Shown: positions 8,609 through 18,537, counted from the stretch's first letter. The stretch is DNA of 64,000 bases from Pseudomonas azadiae (GCF_019145355.1 NZ_JAHSTY010000001.1:2790001-2854000); one strand, 5' to 3'. The notes: generated by a model from the sequence alone, not told the origin. Made by a program: numbers and translations.

Positions 8609-9520
8609 TCACGCACCCGGCACAAAATGCTTCTGCGCGGTGCCGCGTGCGATCAGGCGGGAGATGTAGTCAAGCTTCTGCGCGTCCTGGTCGATAAACC
8701 GGAAGGTCAGTTGCAGCCAGTCGCTGTCGGGCTTGGGTTCGAAGGCGACGATGGCGTGCAGGTAGCCGTTGAGACGGGCCACTTCGGCGTTGTCGCCTTG
8801 CTCCAGGTCGAGCACGGCGCTTTCCAGCACCTGGGGCAGGATCTCGCCGCGGCGCACCACTAGCAGTGCTTCCTTGATGCTCAGTGCTTTGATCACGCAT
8901 TGCTGGGTGCCACTGGACAGGCGCAGTTGGCCTTGGCCCCGACCGCCGGCCGGAGACGCAGCGGCAGGCGCCTGAAGCGACGGGCTATTGAGCAGGCCTC
9001 GACTCGGCGCGGGTGCAGCCGCCGCCACAGGCGCCGACTTGACCGCTTCGGGCTTGCCGCCGGTCAGGGCGCTCAGGGAGTCGTTGCCGAAGGCCGAGTT
9101 CATTTTGGTCGGTGCGCTGGCAACCAGCGCGTCGAGGCGGCCGATCTTGTGCAGGGCCTGCTTGACCTTGCTCAGCAACTGCTCGTTGGTGAACGGTTTG
9201 CTGACGTAGCCGGAAACGCCGGCCTGGATGGCCTGGACTACGTTTTCCTTGTCGCCACGGCTGGTCACCATCACGAAAGGCATGGCCTTGAGGTGCGGTT
9301 GCTCGCGGCACCAGGTCAGCAGTTCAAGGCCTGACATCTCCGGCATTTCCCAGTCGCACAGCACCAGGTCGAAGGTCTCGCGCATCAGGATGGCCTGGGC
9401 CTTTTTGCCGTTCACCGCATCTTCAAGCTTGACCCCCGGGAAGTAGTTGCGCAGGCACTTCTTCACCAGATCGCGGATAAACGAGGCGTCATCCACCACC
9501 AATACACTGACTTTACTCAT
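8609..9520 (-). CDS. Response regulator with divergent PilZ-like C-terminal domain
   Basis: A 303-residue protein. The N-terminal CheY-like receiver (about 1-125) has the acidic pair DD in VLVVDDASFIRD, phosphoacceptor Asp in VLCDWEMPEMSG and the lysine in VSKPF. An Ala/Pro-rich linker (about 135-195) leads to a C-terminal domain ending in WLQLTFRFIDQDAQKLDYI, which resembles the last strand and helix of PilZ domains, but no RxxxR c-di-GMP motif is visible. There is no cognate kinase next door. The position between the pst-phoU genes and the M23 gene matches P. aeruginosa. Output is unknown. Confidence 0.85.
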   Translation of the reverse strand: MSKVSVLVVDDASFIRDLVKKCLRNYFPGVKLEDAVNGKKAQAILMRETFDLVLCDWEMPEMSGLELLTWCREQPHLKAMPFVMVTSRGDKENVVQAIQAGVSGYVSKPFTNEQLLSKVKQALHKIGRLDALVASAPTKMNSAFGNDSLSALTGGKPEAVKSAPVAAAAPAPSRGLLNSPSLQAPAAASPAGGRGQGQLRLSSGTQQCVIKALSIKEALLVVRRGEILPQVLESAVLDLEQGDNAEVARLNGYLHAIVAFEPKPDSDWLQLTFRFIDQDAQKLDYISRLIARGTAQKHFVPGA

Positions 9521-9640
9521 CGACCCTTCATCCTATTAACACTTCGGCACGCAACACGCCTGACTAATGGCATTTTGCCAAAACTCGGTAATCACAGCAG
9601 AACTTATTGTGCCTGCCGTGCAAAATTCATCCGCCACAAA

Positions 9641-9668
9641 CAAAAACGCCCGGCCAAAGGCCGGGCGT
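9641..9668 (-). terminator. Intrinsic terminator after phoU
   Basis: On the minus strand ACGCCCGGCC-TTT-GGCCGGGCGT is a 10-bp stem followed by TTTTTG, 18 bases past the phoU stop. It closes the pstCAB-phoU transcript before the response regulator gene. Confidence 0.9.
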
Positions 9669-9685
9669 TAATTTCTCGGGCAACC

Positions 9686-10447
9686 TTACTTATCGTCAGT
9701 TTCGCCCGGAACATTAGGTATTTGATCGACTGAACCTTCAACTTCGGCCTTCATGCGCTTGAGGCCCATGTGCCGTACGTCGGTTCCGCGCACCAGGTAG
9801 ATCACCAGTTCCGAGATATTGCGCGCATGGTCGCCGATACGCTCCAACGAGCGCAGCACCCAAATAATGCTCAAGACCCGCGAGATAGAGCGCGGGTCTT
9901 CCATCATGTAGGTGGCCAGCTCACGCAGGGCGGTCTTGTATTCGCGGTCGATGACTTTGTCGTACTGGGCCACCGACAGCGCGAGTTCGGCGTCGAAGCG
10001 CGCAAACGCGTCGAGGGCATCGCGCACCATGTTGCGCACCTGGTCGCCGATATGCCGTACTTCCACGTAGCCGCGTGGCGCTTCGCCTTCCTCGCACAGC
10101 TGGATGGCGCGGCGGGCGATCTTGGTGGCTTCGTCACCGATGCGCTCCAGGTCAATCACGGACTTGGAGATGCTGATGATCAACCGCAGGTCGGACGCCG
10201 CCGGTTGGCGACGGGCAAGAATGCGCAGGCATTCTTCGTCGATGTTGCGTTCCATCTGGTTGATTTGGTCGTCGATCTCACGTACCTGCTGGGCCAGGCC
10301 CGAGTCGGCCTCGATCAGCGCGGTCACCGCGTCATTGACTTGCTTTTCCACCAGACCGCCCATCGCCAGGAGGTGGCTGCGCACTTCCTCAAGCTCGGCG
10401 TTGAACTGCGCGGAGATGTGGTGGGTAAGGCCTTCTTTGCTAATCAT
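9686..10447 (-). CDS. phoU: Phosphate-specific transport system accessory protein PhoU
   Basis: A 253-residue cytosolic helical protein that connects the Pst transporter to PhoR and keeps the regulon off when phosphate is plentiful. Two PhoU three-helix repeats are visible, about residues 20-110 and 120-215, with the metal-binding-type signatures around DLERIGDEATKIA and SLERIGDHARNIS. It lies 70 bases downstream of pstB as the last gene before an intrinsic terminator. The start at ATG 10447 gives the normal MISKEGLTHH opening. Confidence 0.97.
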   Translation of the reverse strand: MISKEGLTHHISAQFNAELEEVRSHLLAMGGLVEKQVNDAVTALIEADSGLAQQVREIDDQINQMERNIDEECLRILARRQPAASDLRLIISISKSVIDLERIGDEATKIARRAIQLCEEGEAPRGYVEVRHIGDQVRNMVRDALDAFARFDAELALSVAQYDKVIDREYKTALRELATYMMEDPRSISRVLSIIWVLRSLERIGDHARNISELVIYLVRGTDVRHMGLKRMKAEVEGSVDQIPNVPGETDDK

Positions 10448-10517
10448 GTTGGCGTCCTTGGAGCGTCCGGTAGGGTGCGGAGAACCGCAGCGTCAATGCA
10501 ATCAGAACCACGGCTTC

Positions 10518-11351
10518 CTAGCCGTAGCGACCGGTGATGTAGTCTTCGGTCTGCTTCTTCGCCGGATTGGTGAACAGGGTGTCGGTGTCGCCGAACTCCA
10601 CCAGCTTGCCCATGTACATGAACGCGGTGTAGTCGGACACCCGCGCCGCCTGTTGCATGTTGTGGGTCACGATGACGATGGTGAACTTGGACTTGAGCTC
10701 GTAGATCAGCTCTTCGACTTTCAGCGTCGAAATCGGGTCAAGTGCCGAGCAGGGTTCATCGAGCAGCAACACTTCCGGTTCCACGGCGATGGTGCGCGCG
10801 ATCACCAGGCGCTGCTGCTGGCCGCCGGACAGCCCGAGCGCCGATTCGTGCAGGCGGTCCTTGACCTCGTCCCACAGCGCCGCGCCCTTCAAGGCCCACT
10901 CGACGGCTTCATCCAGGATGCGCTTTTTGTTGATGCCCTGGATACGCAGGCCGTAGACCACGTTTTCGTAGATGGTCTTGGGAAACGGGTTGGGTTTCTG
11001 GAACACCATGCCCACGCGGCGACGCAGCTCGGCCACGTCCTCGCCCTTGCGGTAGATGTTGGTGCCGTAGAGGTTGATGGCACCGTCCACGCGGCAACCG
11101 TCCACCAGGTCGTTCATGCGGTTGAAGGTGCGCAGCAGCGTGGACTTGCCGCAGCCGGACGGGCCGATGAAGGCCGTTACACGTTGCTTGGGGATGTTCA
11201 TGCTGACGTCGAACAATGCCTGCTTGTCGCCGTAGTAGAGGCTCAGGCCCGGCACTTCGATGGCCACGGTTTCCTGGGCCAGGCTCAGGCTCTGCTTGTC
11301 GCGACCCAGGGCAGACATGTTGATGCCGTGGGGCTGGTTTTCGTGTTGCAT
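10518..11351 (-). CDS. pstB: Phosphate ABC transporter ATP-binding protein PstB
   Basis: ATPase of the high-affinity phosphate importer, 277 residues. Walker A is GPSGCGKS at 63-70, the ABC signature is LSGGQQQR, and Walker B is [11 protein letters not shown], followed by the switch His in [16 protein letters not shown]. It pairs with PstA and PstC and lies on the same strand, separated from pstA by a REP pair, which may change relative transcript levels. The N-terminal 30 residues before the ABC fold are slightly longer than in the enterobacterial protein, and the true start could be the internal Met 12. Confidence 0.97.
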   Translation of the reverse strand: MQHENQPHGINMSALGRDKQSLSLAQETVAIEVPGLSLYYGDKQALFDVSMNIPKQRVTAFIGPSGCGKSTLLRTFNRMNDLVDGCRVDGAINLYGTNIYRKGEDVAELRRRVGMVFQKPNPFPKTIYENVVYGLRIQGINKKRILDEAVEWALKGAALWDEVKDRLHESALGLSGGQQQRLVIARTIAVEPEVLLLDEPCSALDPISTLKVEELIYELKSKFTIVIVTHNMQQAARVSDYTAFMYMGKLVEFGDTDTLFTNPAKKQTEDYITGRYG

Positions 11352-11377
11352 GGGATGCTCCCTGTGCTACCAATTTG

Positions 11378-11466
11378 TGTGGGAGCGGGCTTGCTCGCGA
11401 AGGCGTCGTTTCAGTCGCCAGGTGTGCTGAATGACACACCGTATTCGCGAGCAAGCCCGCTCCCAC
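11378..11466. repeat. REP pair between pstA and pstB
   Basis: TGTGGGAGCGGGCTTGCTCG and its inverted complement flank a variable core. It lies in the pst operon between co-directional genes, where it could stabilise or attenuate the mRNA. Confidence 0.9.
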
Positions 11467-11488
11467 CTTTAATCCGCGCTCACTTCAA

Positions 11489-13159
11489 TTAACTGTCCAA
11501 CGCCTTGTACTTCTCGCGCAGATGGTTACGGATCCACACCGCCGACAAATTGAGCGTGGCAATCACCATCACCAGCAGCAGCGCAGTGGCGTACACCAGT
11601 GGCCGTGCGGCTTCGACGTTGGGGCTTTGGAAGCCGACGTCATAAATATGGAAGCCCAAGTGCATGATCTTCTGGTCCAGGTGCAGGTACGGGTAGTTGC
11701 CGTCCAGCGGCAGCGACGGCGCGAGTTTCACCACACCGACCAGCATCAGCGGCGCCACCTCACCGGCGGCGCGGGCCACGGCGAGGATCATGCCGGTCAT
11801 CATCGCCGGGCTGGCCATTGGCAGCACGATCTTCCACAGCGTTTCCGCTTTGGTCGCGCCGAGCGCCAGGGAGCCTTCACGCACGGTGCGCGGAATCCGC
11901 GCCAGGCCCTCTTCGGTGGCCACGATCACCACCGGCACCGCCAGCAGCGCCAGGGTCAGCGAGGCCCACAACAGGCCCGGCGTGCCGAAGGTCGGGGCCG
12001 GCAGGGCTTCGGCGAAGAACAGGCGGTCGACCGAGCCACCCAATACATACACGAAGAAACCCAGGCCGAACACGCCGTAGACGATGGCTGGTACACCTGC
12101 CAGGTTGTTCACGGCGATGCGGATGATGCGGGTCAGGGTGTTCTGCTTGGCGTACTCACGCAGGTACACGGCCGCCAGCACGCCGAACGGGGTCACGATC
12201 ATCGCCATGATCAGGGTCATCATCACGGTGCCGAAGATGGCCGGGAAAATCCCGCCTTCGGTGTTGGCTTCCCGTGGGTCATCGCTGAGGAATTCCCAGA
12301 CCTTGCTGAAGTAGAAGCCGATCTTGGTCATCGTGCCCATGGCGTTCGGCTGGTAGGCATGCACCACTTTGCCGATGCCGATTTCCACTTCCTTGCCGTT
12401 GCCGTCGCGGGCGGTCAGCGCGTCGCGGTTGAACTGGGCGTGCAGGTCGGCCAGGCGCGCTTCGATGTCCTGGTAGCGGGCGTTCAGCTCGGCGCGGTCA
12501 GCGTCCATGTCGGCCTGGGCGGTGGCGTCAAGCTTGCCCTCCAGCTCCAGTTTGCGGCCGTGCAGGCGGATGCGTTCCAGGCCGGCGTTGATCGCGCCGA
12601 TGTCGGATTTTTCAAGGGTCTTGAGCTGGGCGGCCAGCGCGTTCACGCGCTCGACACGGGCTTGCAGCTCGGGCCACGCGGCTTCGCCTTCGGCGATGAC
12701 CTTGCCATCCTGCTTGACGTTGACCAGCGTGCCGTAGAAGTTGCCCCACTCGCGCCGCTCGATGGTCATCAGGTTTTTCGGCGTGGTCTGATCCTTCAAC
12801 CACTCGCCGACGATCCAGGTGAAATCGTTGCCGTTCAGGTCACGGTTGCCGACTTTGATCAGCTCGCGGGTCATGAATTCCGGGCCCGCGTCAGGCACCG
12901 GCAGGCCGGCGCTTTTCAGGCGCTCGCGCGGCACTTGTTCTTTCTGCACCACTTCGCCGATGACGATATGGTTGGCCTGGCCCGGTACGTTGTAGTTGGC
13001 CTGGATCAGGTCGGCCGGCCAGAAGTGGCCCAAACCGCGCACCGCAATCACAGCCAGCAAACCGATGGTCATGATGACCGCGATGGACACCGCGCCACCG
13101 CTGATCCAGACGCCGGGGGCGCCGCTCTTGAACCATCCATTCAGGGAGTTCTGTTTCAC
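11489..13159 (-). CDS. pstA: Phosphate ABC transporter permease PstA (large form)
   Basis: Inner-membrane permease of 556 residues, far longer than the roughly 300-residue enterobacterial PstA. The first membrane helix (about 18-45) is followed by a long periplasmic segment rich in charged helix (about 50-270, including ELNARYQDIEARLADLHAQ). The five-helix MetI-like permease core comes after that, with the EAA-loop region EEGLARIPRTVREGSLALG. This extended form is typical of pseudomonads. The start is GTG 13159 behind an AAAGG site; the gene begins 15 bases after pstC ends. Confidence 0.94.
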   Translation of the reverse strand: MKQNSLNGWFKSGAPGVWISGGAVSIAVIMTIGLLAVIAVRGLGHFWPADLIQANYNVPGQANHIVIGEVVQKEQVPRERLKSAGLPVPDAGPEFMTRELIKVGNRDLNGNDFTWIVGEWLKDQTTPKNLMTIERREWGNFYGTLVNVKQDGKVIAEGEAAWPELQARVERVNALAAQLKTLEKSDIGAINAGLERIRLHGRKLELEGKLDATAQADMDADRAELNARYQDIEARLADLHAQFNRDALTARDGNGKEVEIGIGKVVHAYQPNAMGTMTKIGFYFSKVWEFLSDDPREANTEGGIFPAIFGTVMMTLIMAMIVTPFGVLAAVYLREYAKQNTLTRIIRIAVNNLAGVPAIVYGVFGLGFFVYVLGGSVDRLFFAEALPAPTFGTPGLLWASLTLALLAVPVVIVATEEGLARIPRTVREGSLALGATKAETLWKIVLPMASPAMMTGMILAVARAAGEVAPLMLVGVVKLAPSLPLDGNYPYLHLDQKIMHLGFHIYDVGFQSPNVEAARPLVYATALLLVMVIATLNLSAVWIRNHLREKYKALDS

Positions 13160-13174
13160 AGACTTCTACCTTTC

Positions 13175-15460
13175 TTAAAGCGACGAGTATTTCTTGCGCA
13201 GACGCTGACGGATCAGCTCGGCGAGGGTGTTCATGATGAAGGTGAACAACAGCAGCACCAGCGCCGAGAGGAACAGCACGCGGTAGTGACTGCCGCCGAC
13301 TTCCGACTCGGGCATTTCCACCGCGACGTTGGCCGCCAGCGTGCGCAGGCCTTCGAACAGGTTCATCTCCATCACCGGCGTGTTACCGGTGGCCATCAGC
13401 ACGATCATGGTCTCGCCGACAGCGCGGCCCATGCCGATCATCAGCGCCGAGAAGATGCCCGGGCTGGCGGTCAGGATCACCACGCGCGTCATGGTCTGCC
13501 ACGGCGTGGCGCCCAGGGCAAGCGAGCCCAGGGTCAGGCCGCGCGGCACGCTGAACACGGCGTCTTCGGCGATGGAGTAAATGTTCGGGATTACCGCAAA
13601 CCCCATGGCCAGACCGACCACCAGGGCGTTGCGCTGGTCGTAGGTGATGCCCAGGTCGTGGGAGATCCACATGCGCATGTCGCCGCCGAAGAACCAGGTT
13701 TCCAGGTAGGGGCTCATGTACAGCGAGAGCCAACCGACAAACAGGATCACCGGGATCAGGATCGCGCTTTCCCAGCCATCGGGCACCCGCAGGCGGATCG
13801 ACTCAGGCAGGCGGCTGAAAACAAAACCGGCGACCAGGATGCCAATCGGCAACAGCATCAACAGGCTGAAAATCCCCGGTAGATGGCCTTCCACATACGG
13901 CGCCAGGAACAGGCCGGCGAAGAAGCCGAGGATCACGGTCGGCATGGCTTCCATCAGCTCGATCACCGGCTTGACCTTGCGGCGCAGGCTCGGGGCCATG
14001 AAGTAAGCGGTGTAGATCGCGGCGGCAACCGCCAATGGCGCGGCCAGCAGCATGGCGTAGAACGCGGCCTTCAAGGTACCGAAGGTCAGCGGGGCCAGGC
14101 TCATCTTGGGTTCGAAGTCGGTGTTGGCGGCGGTCGACTGCCAGACGTATTTAGGTTCGTCGTAGTTCTCGTACCAGACCTTGCTCCACAACGCGCTCCA
14201 GGACACTTCCGGGTGCGGGTTGTCCAGCAGCAGCGGTTGCAGCTTGCCGCCGGCTTCCACGATGACGCGATTCGCGCGTGGCGATAGACCGAACACGCCC
14301 TGGCCGTCGACAACCGGGTCGACCAGCAAGGTGCGGTGCGCGGTGCTGTGGAACACGCCGAACTGGCCGGAGGCGTCGAGGGCGGCGAAGCCTTTGCGGC
14401 GCTCTTCGGCGGTGATTTCCACAATCGGCGCAGTGCCCATCTGGAAGGTTCGGATCTGCTTGAAGCGTTGCTCGCCATCCGGGTCGCGGGCCATGAACCA
14501 TTGGGCCAGGCCGCCCTTGGAGTTGCCGATGATCAGCGAAATACCGCCCACCAGCTGGGTGCTGGCAGTGATTTCAGCGTTGGCATCGTCCAGCAGTTTG
14601 TAGCGACCGTTGAGGCTTTTGTCGCGCAGGCTGAAGACGTCGGCAAGGGCGCGGCCGTTGATCACGTACAGCCATTGTTGGCGCGGGTCGATGAAGATCG
14701 CCTTCACCGGTTCGGTCATTTGCGGCAGCTCGATACGCTTCTGCTCGCTGGTGACTTCGCCGGTCATCATGTTTTCTTCGCGGCTCAGGGACAGCACGTT
14801 CAAGTACGAGCCGGCCGAACCTGCAATCACCAAGGTGGTATCCGTGGCGTTGAGCGCCACATGTTGCAGCGGGCGGCCAGCGTCATCCAGGACGATCGGG
14901 GTTTCGCCATAAGGGTATTCGATGGCCGGGCTGATGGTTTTCTTGCCGTCGGGATAGGACACTTTATAGGTGTGGCGGAACACCATGGACTGGCCATTGG
15001 ACAACCCGAGGATCACCAGCGGGCTGCCGGGCTGGTCTTCACCAATGGAGGCCACGCTGACACCGGCCGGCAGTGGCAGGTCGACACGCTTGAGCTCGGC
15101 GCCGGTTTCCACGTTGAAGAACAGCGCCTGACCCTTGTCGGAAACCCGCATGGCGACTTGGTTCTGTTCTTCGAGGGAAATCATCAGCGGCTTGCCGGCG
15201 TCCTGGATCCAGGCCGGGGTCAGGGCGTCTTCCTTGGTCAATGAAGCCCCTTGGAACAAGGGCGCGACGACATAGGCCAGAAAAAAGAAGATCAGGGTAA
15301 TGGCGCCGAGGACGGCGAGACCGCCGACCAGCACGTACCAACGGGTCAGGCGATCCTTGAGCGCGCGAATGCGGCGCTTGCGTTGCAGCTCAGGCGTATT
15401 GAAATCAATGCGCTTGGGGGGAGAAGTCGTCGTCATGGTGGAATTGGCCAGATCATTCAT
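13175..15460 (-). CDS. pstC: Phosphate ABC transporter permease PstC (large form)
   Basis: Permease partner of PstA, 761 residues against about 320 in enterobacteria. After a first helix (about 40-65) there is a periplasmic beta-rich insert of roughly 400 residues with repeated strands (VAMRVSDKGQALFFNVETG, VILGLSNGQSMVFRH). The MetI-like permease core occupies the last 300 residues. ATG 15460 is chosen because AGGG lies seven bases before it; a GTG two codons earlier and ATG 15436 are alternatives. It has its own Pho box and is therefore not solely dependent on pstS transcription. Confidence 0.93.
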   Translation of the reverse strand: MNDLANSTMTTTSPPKRIDFNTPELQRKRRIRALKDRLTRWYVLVGGLAVLGAITLIFFFLAYVVAPLFQGASLTKEDALTPAWIQDAGKPLMISLEEQNQVAMRVSDKGQALFFNVETGAELKRVDLPLPAGVSVASIGEDQPGSPLVILGLSNGQSMVFRHTYKVSYPDGKKTISPAIEYPYGETPIVLDDAGRPLQHVALNATDTTLVIAGSAGSYLNVLSLSREENMMTGEVTSEQKRIELPQMTEPVKAIFIDPRQQWLYVINGRALADVFSLRDKSLNGRYKLLDDANAEITASTQLVGGISLIIGNSKGGLAQWFMARDPDGEQRFKQIRTFQMGTAPIVEITAEERRKGFAALDASGQFGVFHSTAHRTLLVDPVVDGQGVFGLSPRANRVIVEAGGKLQPLLLDNPHPEVSWSALWSKVWYENYDEPKYVWQSTAANTDFEPKMSLAPLTFGTLKAAFYAMLLAAPLAVAAAIYTAYFMAPSLRRKVKPVIELMEAMPTVILGFFAGLFLAPYVEGHLPGIFSLLMLLPIGILVAGFVFSRLPESIRLRVPDGWESAILIPVILFVGWLSLYMSPYLETWFFGGDMRMWISHDLGITYDQRNALVVGLAMGFAVIPNIYSIAEDAVFSVPRGLTLGSLALGATPWQTMTRVVILTASPGIFSALMIGMGRAVGETMIVLMATGNTPVMEMNLFEGLRTLAANVAVEMPESEVGGSHYRVLFLSALVLLLFTFIMNTLAELIRQRLRKKYSSL

Positions 15461-15482
15461 GCGCACACCCTAGCGGTCCTGT

Positions 15483-15511
15483 ATGACAGAAAGATGACAA
15501 TGTGGTGACGC
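15483..15511 (-). promoter_or_regulatory. Three-unit Pho box upstream of pstC
   Basis: Read on the minus strand: GCGTCAC-CACA-TTGTCAT-CTTT-CTGTCAT, three 7-bp units at exact 11-bp spacing, ending 22 bases before the pstC start. This supports direct PhoB activation of pstCAB-phoU. Confidence 0.85.
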
Positions 15512-15570
15512 ACCAAATCCGCCGCGAAGCAAAGCTGGCAGCGGATAAAAAAGGGGTGTAGTTGAGCTAA

Positions 15571-15657
15571 TGTGGGAGCGCGCTTGCCCGCGATGGCATC
15601 AACACGATTTCAACCTTGAACCGCGTCGCCAGCATCGCGGGCAAGCCCGCTCCCACA
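15571..15657. repeat. REP pair between pstS and pstC
   Basis: TGTGGGAGCGCGCTTGCCCG and the inverted GGGCAAGCCCGCTCCCACA arm flank a 43-base core, just past the pstS stop. It could define the 3' end of an abundant pstS message. Confidence 0.9.
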
Positions 15658-15690
15658 CAAAAGCCTGCTCCTACACAGGGTATTACAGGC

Positions 15691-16677
15691 TTAGTTGCCT
15701 TCTTTCAGACCCAGCTCAGCCAGGGCCTTGGCGGCGACTTTGGCGGGCAGCGGGATGTAGCCGTCTTTGACTACAACTTCCTGGCCCTGTTTGGACAGGA
15801 CCAGCTTCACGAACTCGGCTTCCAGCGGGGCCAAAGGCTTGTTCGGAGCCTTGTTGACGTAAACGTAGAGGAAGCGCGACAGCGGGTATTTGCCGTTCAG
15901 GGCGTTTTCTTCGCTGTCTTCGATATAGTCAGTGCTGCCTTTCTTGGCCAGGGCCACGGTTTTCACGCTGGCGGTCTTGTAACCGATGCCCGAGTAACCG
16001 ATGCCGTTCAGCGACGAGCTGATCGACTGCACGACCGAAGCCGAGCCGGGTTGTTCGTTCACGTTTGGCTTGTAGTCACCTTTGCACAGGGCCTCTTCCT
16101 TGAAGTAGCCATAAGTGCCGGACACCGAGTTACGACCGAACAGTTGCACCGGCTTGTTGGCCAGGTCGCCGGTCACACCCAGATCACCCCAGGTTTTCAC
16201 GTCGGCTTTGGCGCCGCACAGACGCGTCGACGAGAAGATCGCGTCGACCTGCTCCATGGTCAGGTGCTGGATGGGGTTGTCCTTGTGTACAAATACAGCC
16301 AGGGCATCCACGGCAACCGGGATAGCGGTTGGTTTGTAGCCGTACTTCTGCTCGAAGGCAGCCAGTTCGGTGTCCTTCATCTTGCGGCTCATCGGGCCCA
16401 GGTTGGAGGTGCCTTCGGTCAGCGCAGGAGGCGCGGTGGCAGAGCCGGCCGCTTGGATCTGGATGTTGACGTTCGGGTATTCCTTTTTGTAACCCTCGGC
16501 CCACAGAGTCATCAGGTTTGCCAGGGTATCGGAACCAACGCTGGACAAGTTGCCCGACACACCAGTGGTCTTGACGTAAGCCGGGATCGCCGGGTCAACG
16601 CCAGCAGCCACCGCGTTGGCGGTCGCGACGCCAGCAGCGACAAACGTCATTGCCGCCATCAAACGTTTCAGTTTCAT
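15691..16677 (-). CDS. pstS: Periplasmic phosphate-binding protein PstS
   Basis: Solute-binding protein of 328 residues that delivers phosphate to PstCA. A signal peptide ([20 protein letters not shown], cut after AVA near residue 24) precedes a mature PBP-like fold. Phosphate-contacting motifs include [12 protein letters not shown] near 46-57, a [12 protein letters not shown] loop that supplies backbone and serine contacts, and GSASVVQSI. It is transcribed leftwards towards pstC but separated by about 230 bases with a REP pair and a second Pho box. Confidence 0.96.
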   Translation of the reverse strand: MKLKRLMAAMTFVAAGVATANAVAAGVDPAIPAYVKTTGVSGNLSSVGSDTLANLMTLWAEGYKKEYPNVNIQIQAAGSATAPPALTEGTSNLGPMSRKMKDTELAAFEQKYGYKPTAIPVAVDALAVFVHKDNPIQHLTMEQVDAIFSSTRLCGAKADVKTWGDLGVTGDLANKPVQLFGRNSVSGTYGYFKEEALCKGDYKPNVNEQPGSASVVQSISSSLNGIGYSGIGYKTASVKTVALAKKGSTDYIEDSEENALNGKYPLSRFLYVYVNKAPNKPLAPLEAEFVKLVLSKQGQEVVVKDGYIPLPAKVAAKALAELGLKEGN

Positions 16678-16733
16678 GCCTTGCTCCTAGCAGATAGGGA
16701 TAATTGGATCGGGGCCAAGTATCGGCAGGCCGT

Positions 16734-16762
16734 GTGACTACTCTATGTCTGGAATGTGACAG
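16734..16762 (-). promoter_or_regulatory. Three-unit Pho box upstream of pstS
   Basis: Minus strand: CTGTCAC-ATTC-CAGACAT-AGAG-TAGTCAC, three 7-bp units at 11-bp spacing, ending 57 bases before the pstS start. This is the expected position for PhoB activation from next to the -35 region. Confidence 0.85.
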
Positions 16763-16845
16763 TTGGATGAAAGGCCACTATCGGCGGGAGAAGGAAACCG
16801 GATCGTTCCCGCGCTTGCGCGTGGGAGCGATCATGTCGTCAAGAC

Positions 16846-18135
16846 CTAACGTGAACGCTTCCACAGATACCCACCCACCACCATCCCCATCACACACAGG
16901 GCGGCCACGTAGTAGGACGGGCCCATCGGGCTTTCCTTCATCAGCAGCGATACCGCCAGCGGCGTCAGCCCGCCGAACACGGCGTAGGCCACGTTGTAGG
17001 AGAACGACAAGCCACTGAAACGCACTACGGGCGGGAACGCCTTGACCATCACGTAGGGCACCACCCCAATGACGCCTACAAACAAGCCGGTCAGGGCGTA
17101 TAGCGGGAACAGCCAGTCCGGGTGGGCCATCAGGCTGTGATACAGCGTCCAGGAAGTTGCCAGCAACAGCGCACAACCGCAGATGAGCACACGGCCGGCG
17201 CCGAAGCGATCGGCCAGGGCTCCGGAGGCGATGCAGCCCAGGCTCAGGGTGACGATGGCCAGGCTGTTGGCCTGCAGCGCAACGGTCGGGCTGAAGTGAT
17301 AAATGGTCTGCAGCACGGTCGGGGTCATCAGGATGACCACCACCACGCCGGCCGACAGCAGCCAAGTCAGCAGCATCGACAAGACGATGGCACCACGGTG
17401 GTCGCGCAGGACGGCGCGCAACGGTAACTCGGCGGCCAGGGCCTTGCGTTGCTGCATCTCGGCGAAGATCGGCGTTTCGTGCAGCCAGCGGCGCAAGTAC
17501 ACCGACAGCAGGCCGAACACGCCGCCGAGCAGGAACGGGATGCGCCAGGCGTAATCCGACACCTGCTCCGGGCTATAAAGCGTGTTGATCGCAGTGGCAA
17601 CCAGCGAACCCAGCAGGATGCCGGCGGTGAGACCGCTGGTCAGGGTGCCGCAGGCGTAGCCGATATGGCGCGGCGGCACGTGTTCGGACACAAACACCCA
17701 GGCACCTGGCACCTCACCGCCAATCGCCGCACCTTGGATGATGCGCATCAGCAGCAGCAGGACCGGCGCCCACAGGCCGATTTGTGCGTAGGTTGGCAGC
17801 AGGCCCATGATCAGGGTCGGCACGGCCATCATGAAGATGCTCAGGGTGAACATTTTCTTGCGGCCCAGCAGGTCGCCGAAGTGCGCCATGATAATGCCGC
17901 CCAAAGGGCGCGCCAGGTAGCCGGCGGCGAAGATGCCGAAGGTCTGCATCATGCGCAGCCATTCGGGCATGTCCACAGGGAAAAACAGTTTTCCGACCAC
18001 CGTGGCGAAAAACACAAAGATGATGAAATCGTAGAACTCCAGCGCCCCGCCCAAGGCAGACAGCGACAGGGTTTTGTAGTCGTTGCGGGTCAGCGGGCGC
18101 GAAGGTTGCGCACTGCTTGCGGGCACGGAGGACAT
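16846..18135 (-). CDS. MHS-family MFS transporter
   Basis: A 429-residue, twelve-helix major-facilitator protein of the metabolite:H+ symporter type. The opening LGGALEFYDFIIFVFF and the first cytoplasmic loop (GYLARPLGGIIMAHFGDLLGRKK) are characteristic of the MHS subfamily (proline/betaine, ketoglutarate, shikimate carriers). Substrate cannot be read from sequence. ATG 18135 is preferred over an upstream non-ATG extension whose first 46 residues resemble nothing. It is upstream of pstS on the same strand, but the Pho box between them serves pstS. Confidence 0.88.
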   Translation of the reverse strand: MSSVPASSAQPSRPLTRNDYKTLSLSALGGALEFYDFIIFVFFATVVGKLFFPVDMPEWLRMMQTFGIFAAGYLARPLGGIIMAHFGDLLGRKKMFTLSIFMMAVPTLIMGLLPTYAQIGLWAPVLLLLMRIIQGAAIGGEVPGAWVFVSEHVPPRHIGYACGTLTSGLTAGILLGSLVATAINTLYSPEQVSDYAWRIPFLLGGVFGLLSVYLRRWLHETPIFAEMQQRKALAAELPLRAVLRDHRGAIVLSMLLTWLLSAGVVVVILMTPTVLQTIYHFSPTVALQANSLAIVTLSLGCIASGALADRFGAGRVLICGCALLLATSWTLYHSLMAHPDWLFPLYALTGLFVGVIGVVPYVMVKAFPPVVRFSGLSFSYNVAYAVFGGLTPLAVSLLMKESPMGPSYYVAALCVMGMVVGGYLWKRSR

Positions 18136-18537
18136 GGCAAGGCTTCTCTTATTAGTCAGAACGGCAAGCCCGAGGTGTTGGCCGGGCCGGAACGGGTTCG
18201 GCAAGATAGCAAATCGCCCGGAAAAGCACATCAGAAGCACAGTTGCGGCAAAAAGCCCCCGTACAGCCGCCAATTGCCGACCAAATGAGCGCCCAGAGGT
18301 CGTCGTGGCGCCAGGGTCTCGATATACTCGGCCCTTGCAAGCGCAAGACCCGCAGTCTTGACGGGCTGCTGTGCCAAAACGTCGTTGGGTGCCATCCAGC
18401 CGATTTGGCAGAGTTTCCCTTTAGTACGCCTTACGAGAAACGCATCACGCGGTGTATGTTGGTGCTGAAACGTTTTTTTCGAAGACGGCTATCCACTTGA
18501 AATACCCATGAAGCGTTACGGGTCAGAGGCCCTCGGC
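18136..18537. other. Intergenic interval with divergent promoters
   Basis: About 400 bases between the divergent transporter and thioesterase genes. A TATACT hexamer at about 18321-18326 is a plausible -10 for the rightward gene. I see no ORF with coding character, repeat or RNA gene. Confidence 0.4.

Noticed and set aside
11522..13882. A 786-codon open frame on the plus strand across pstA and pstC
   Set aside because: It is the antisense of two well-supported permease genes, is dominated by His, Gln and Arg in a manner typical of reverse frames of GC-rich genes, and has no recognisable domain.
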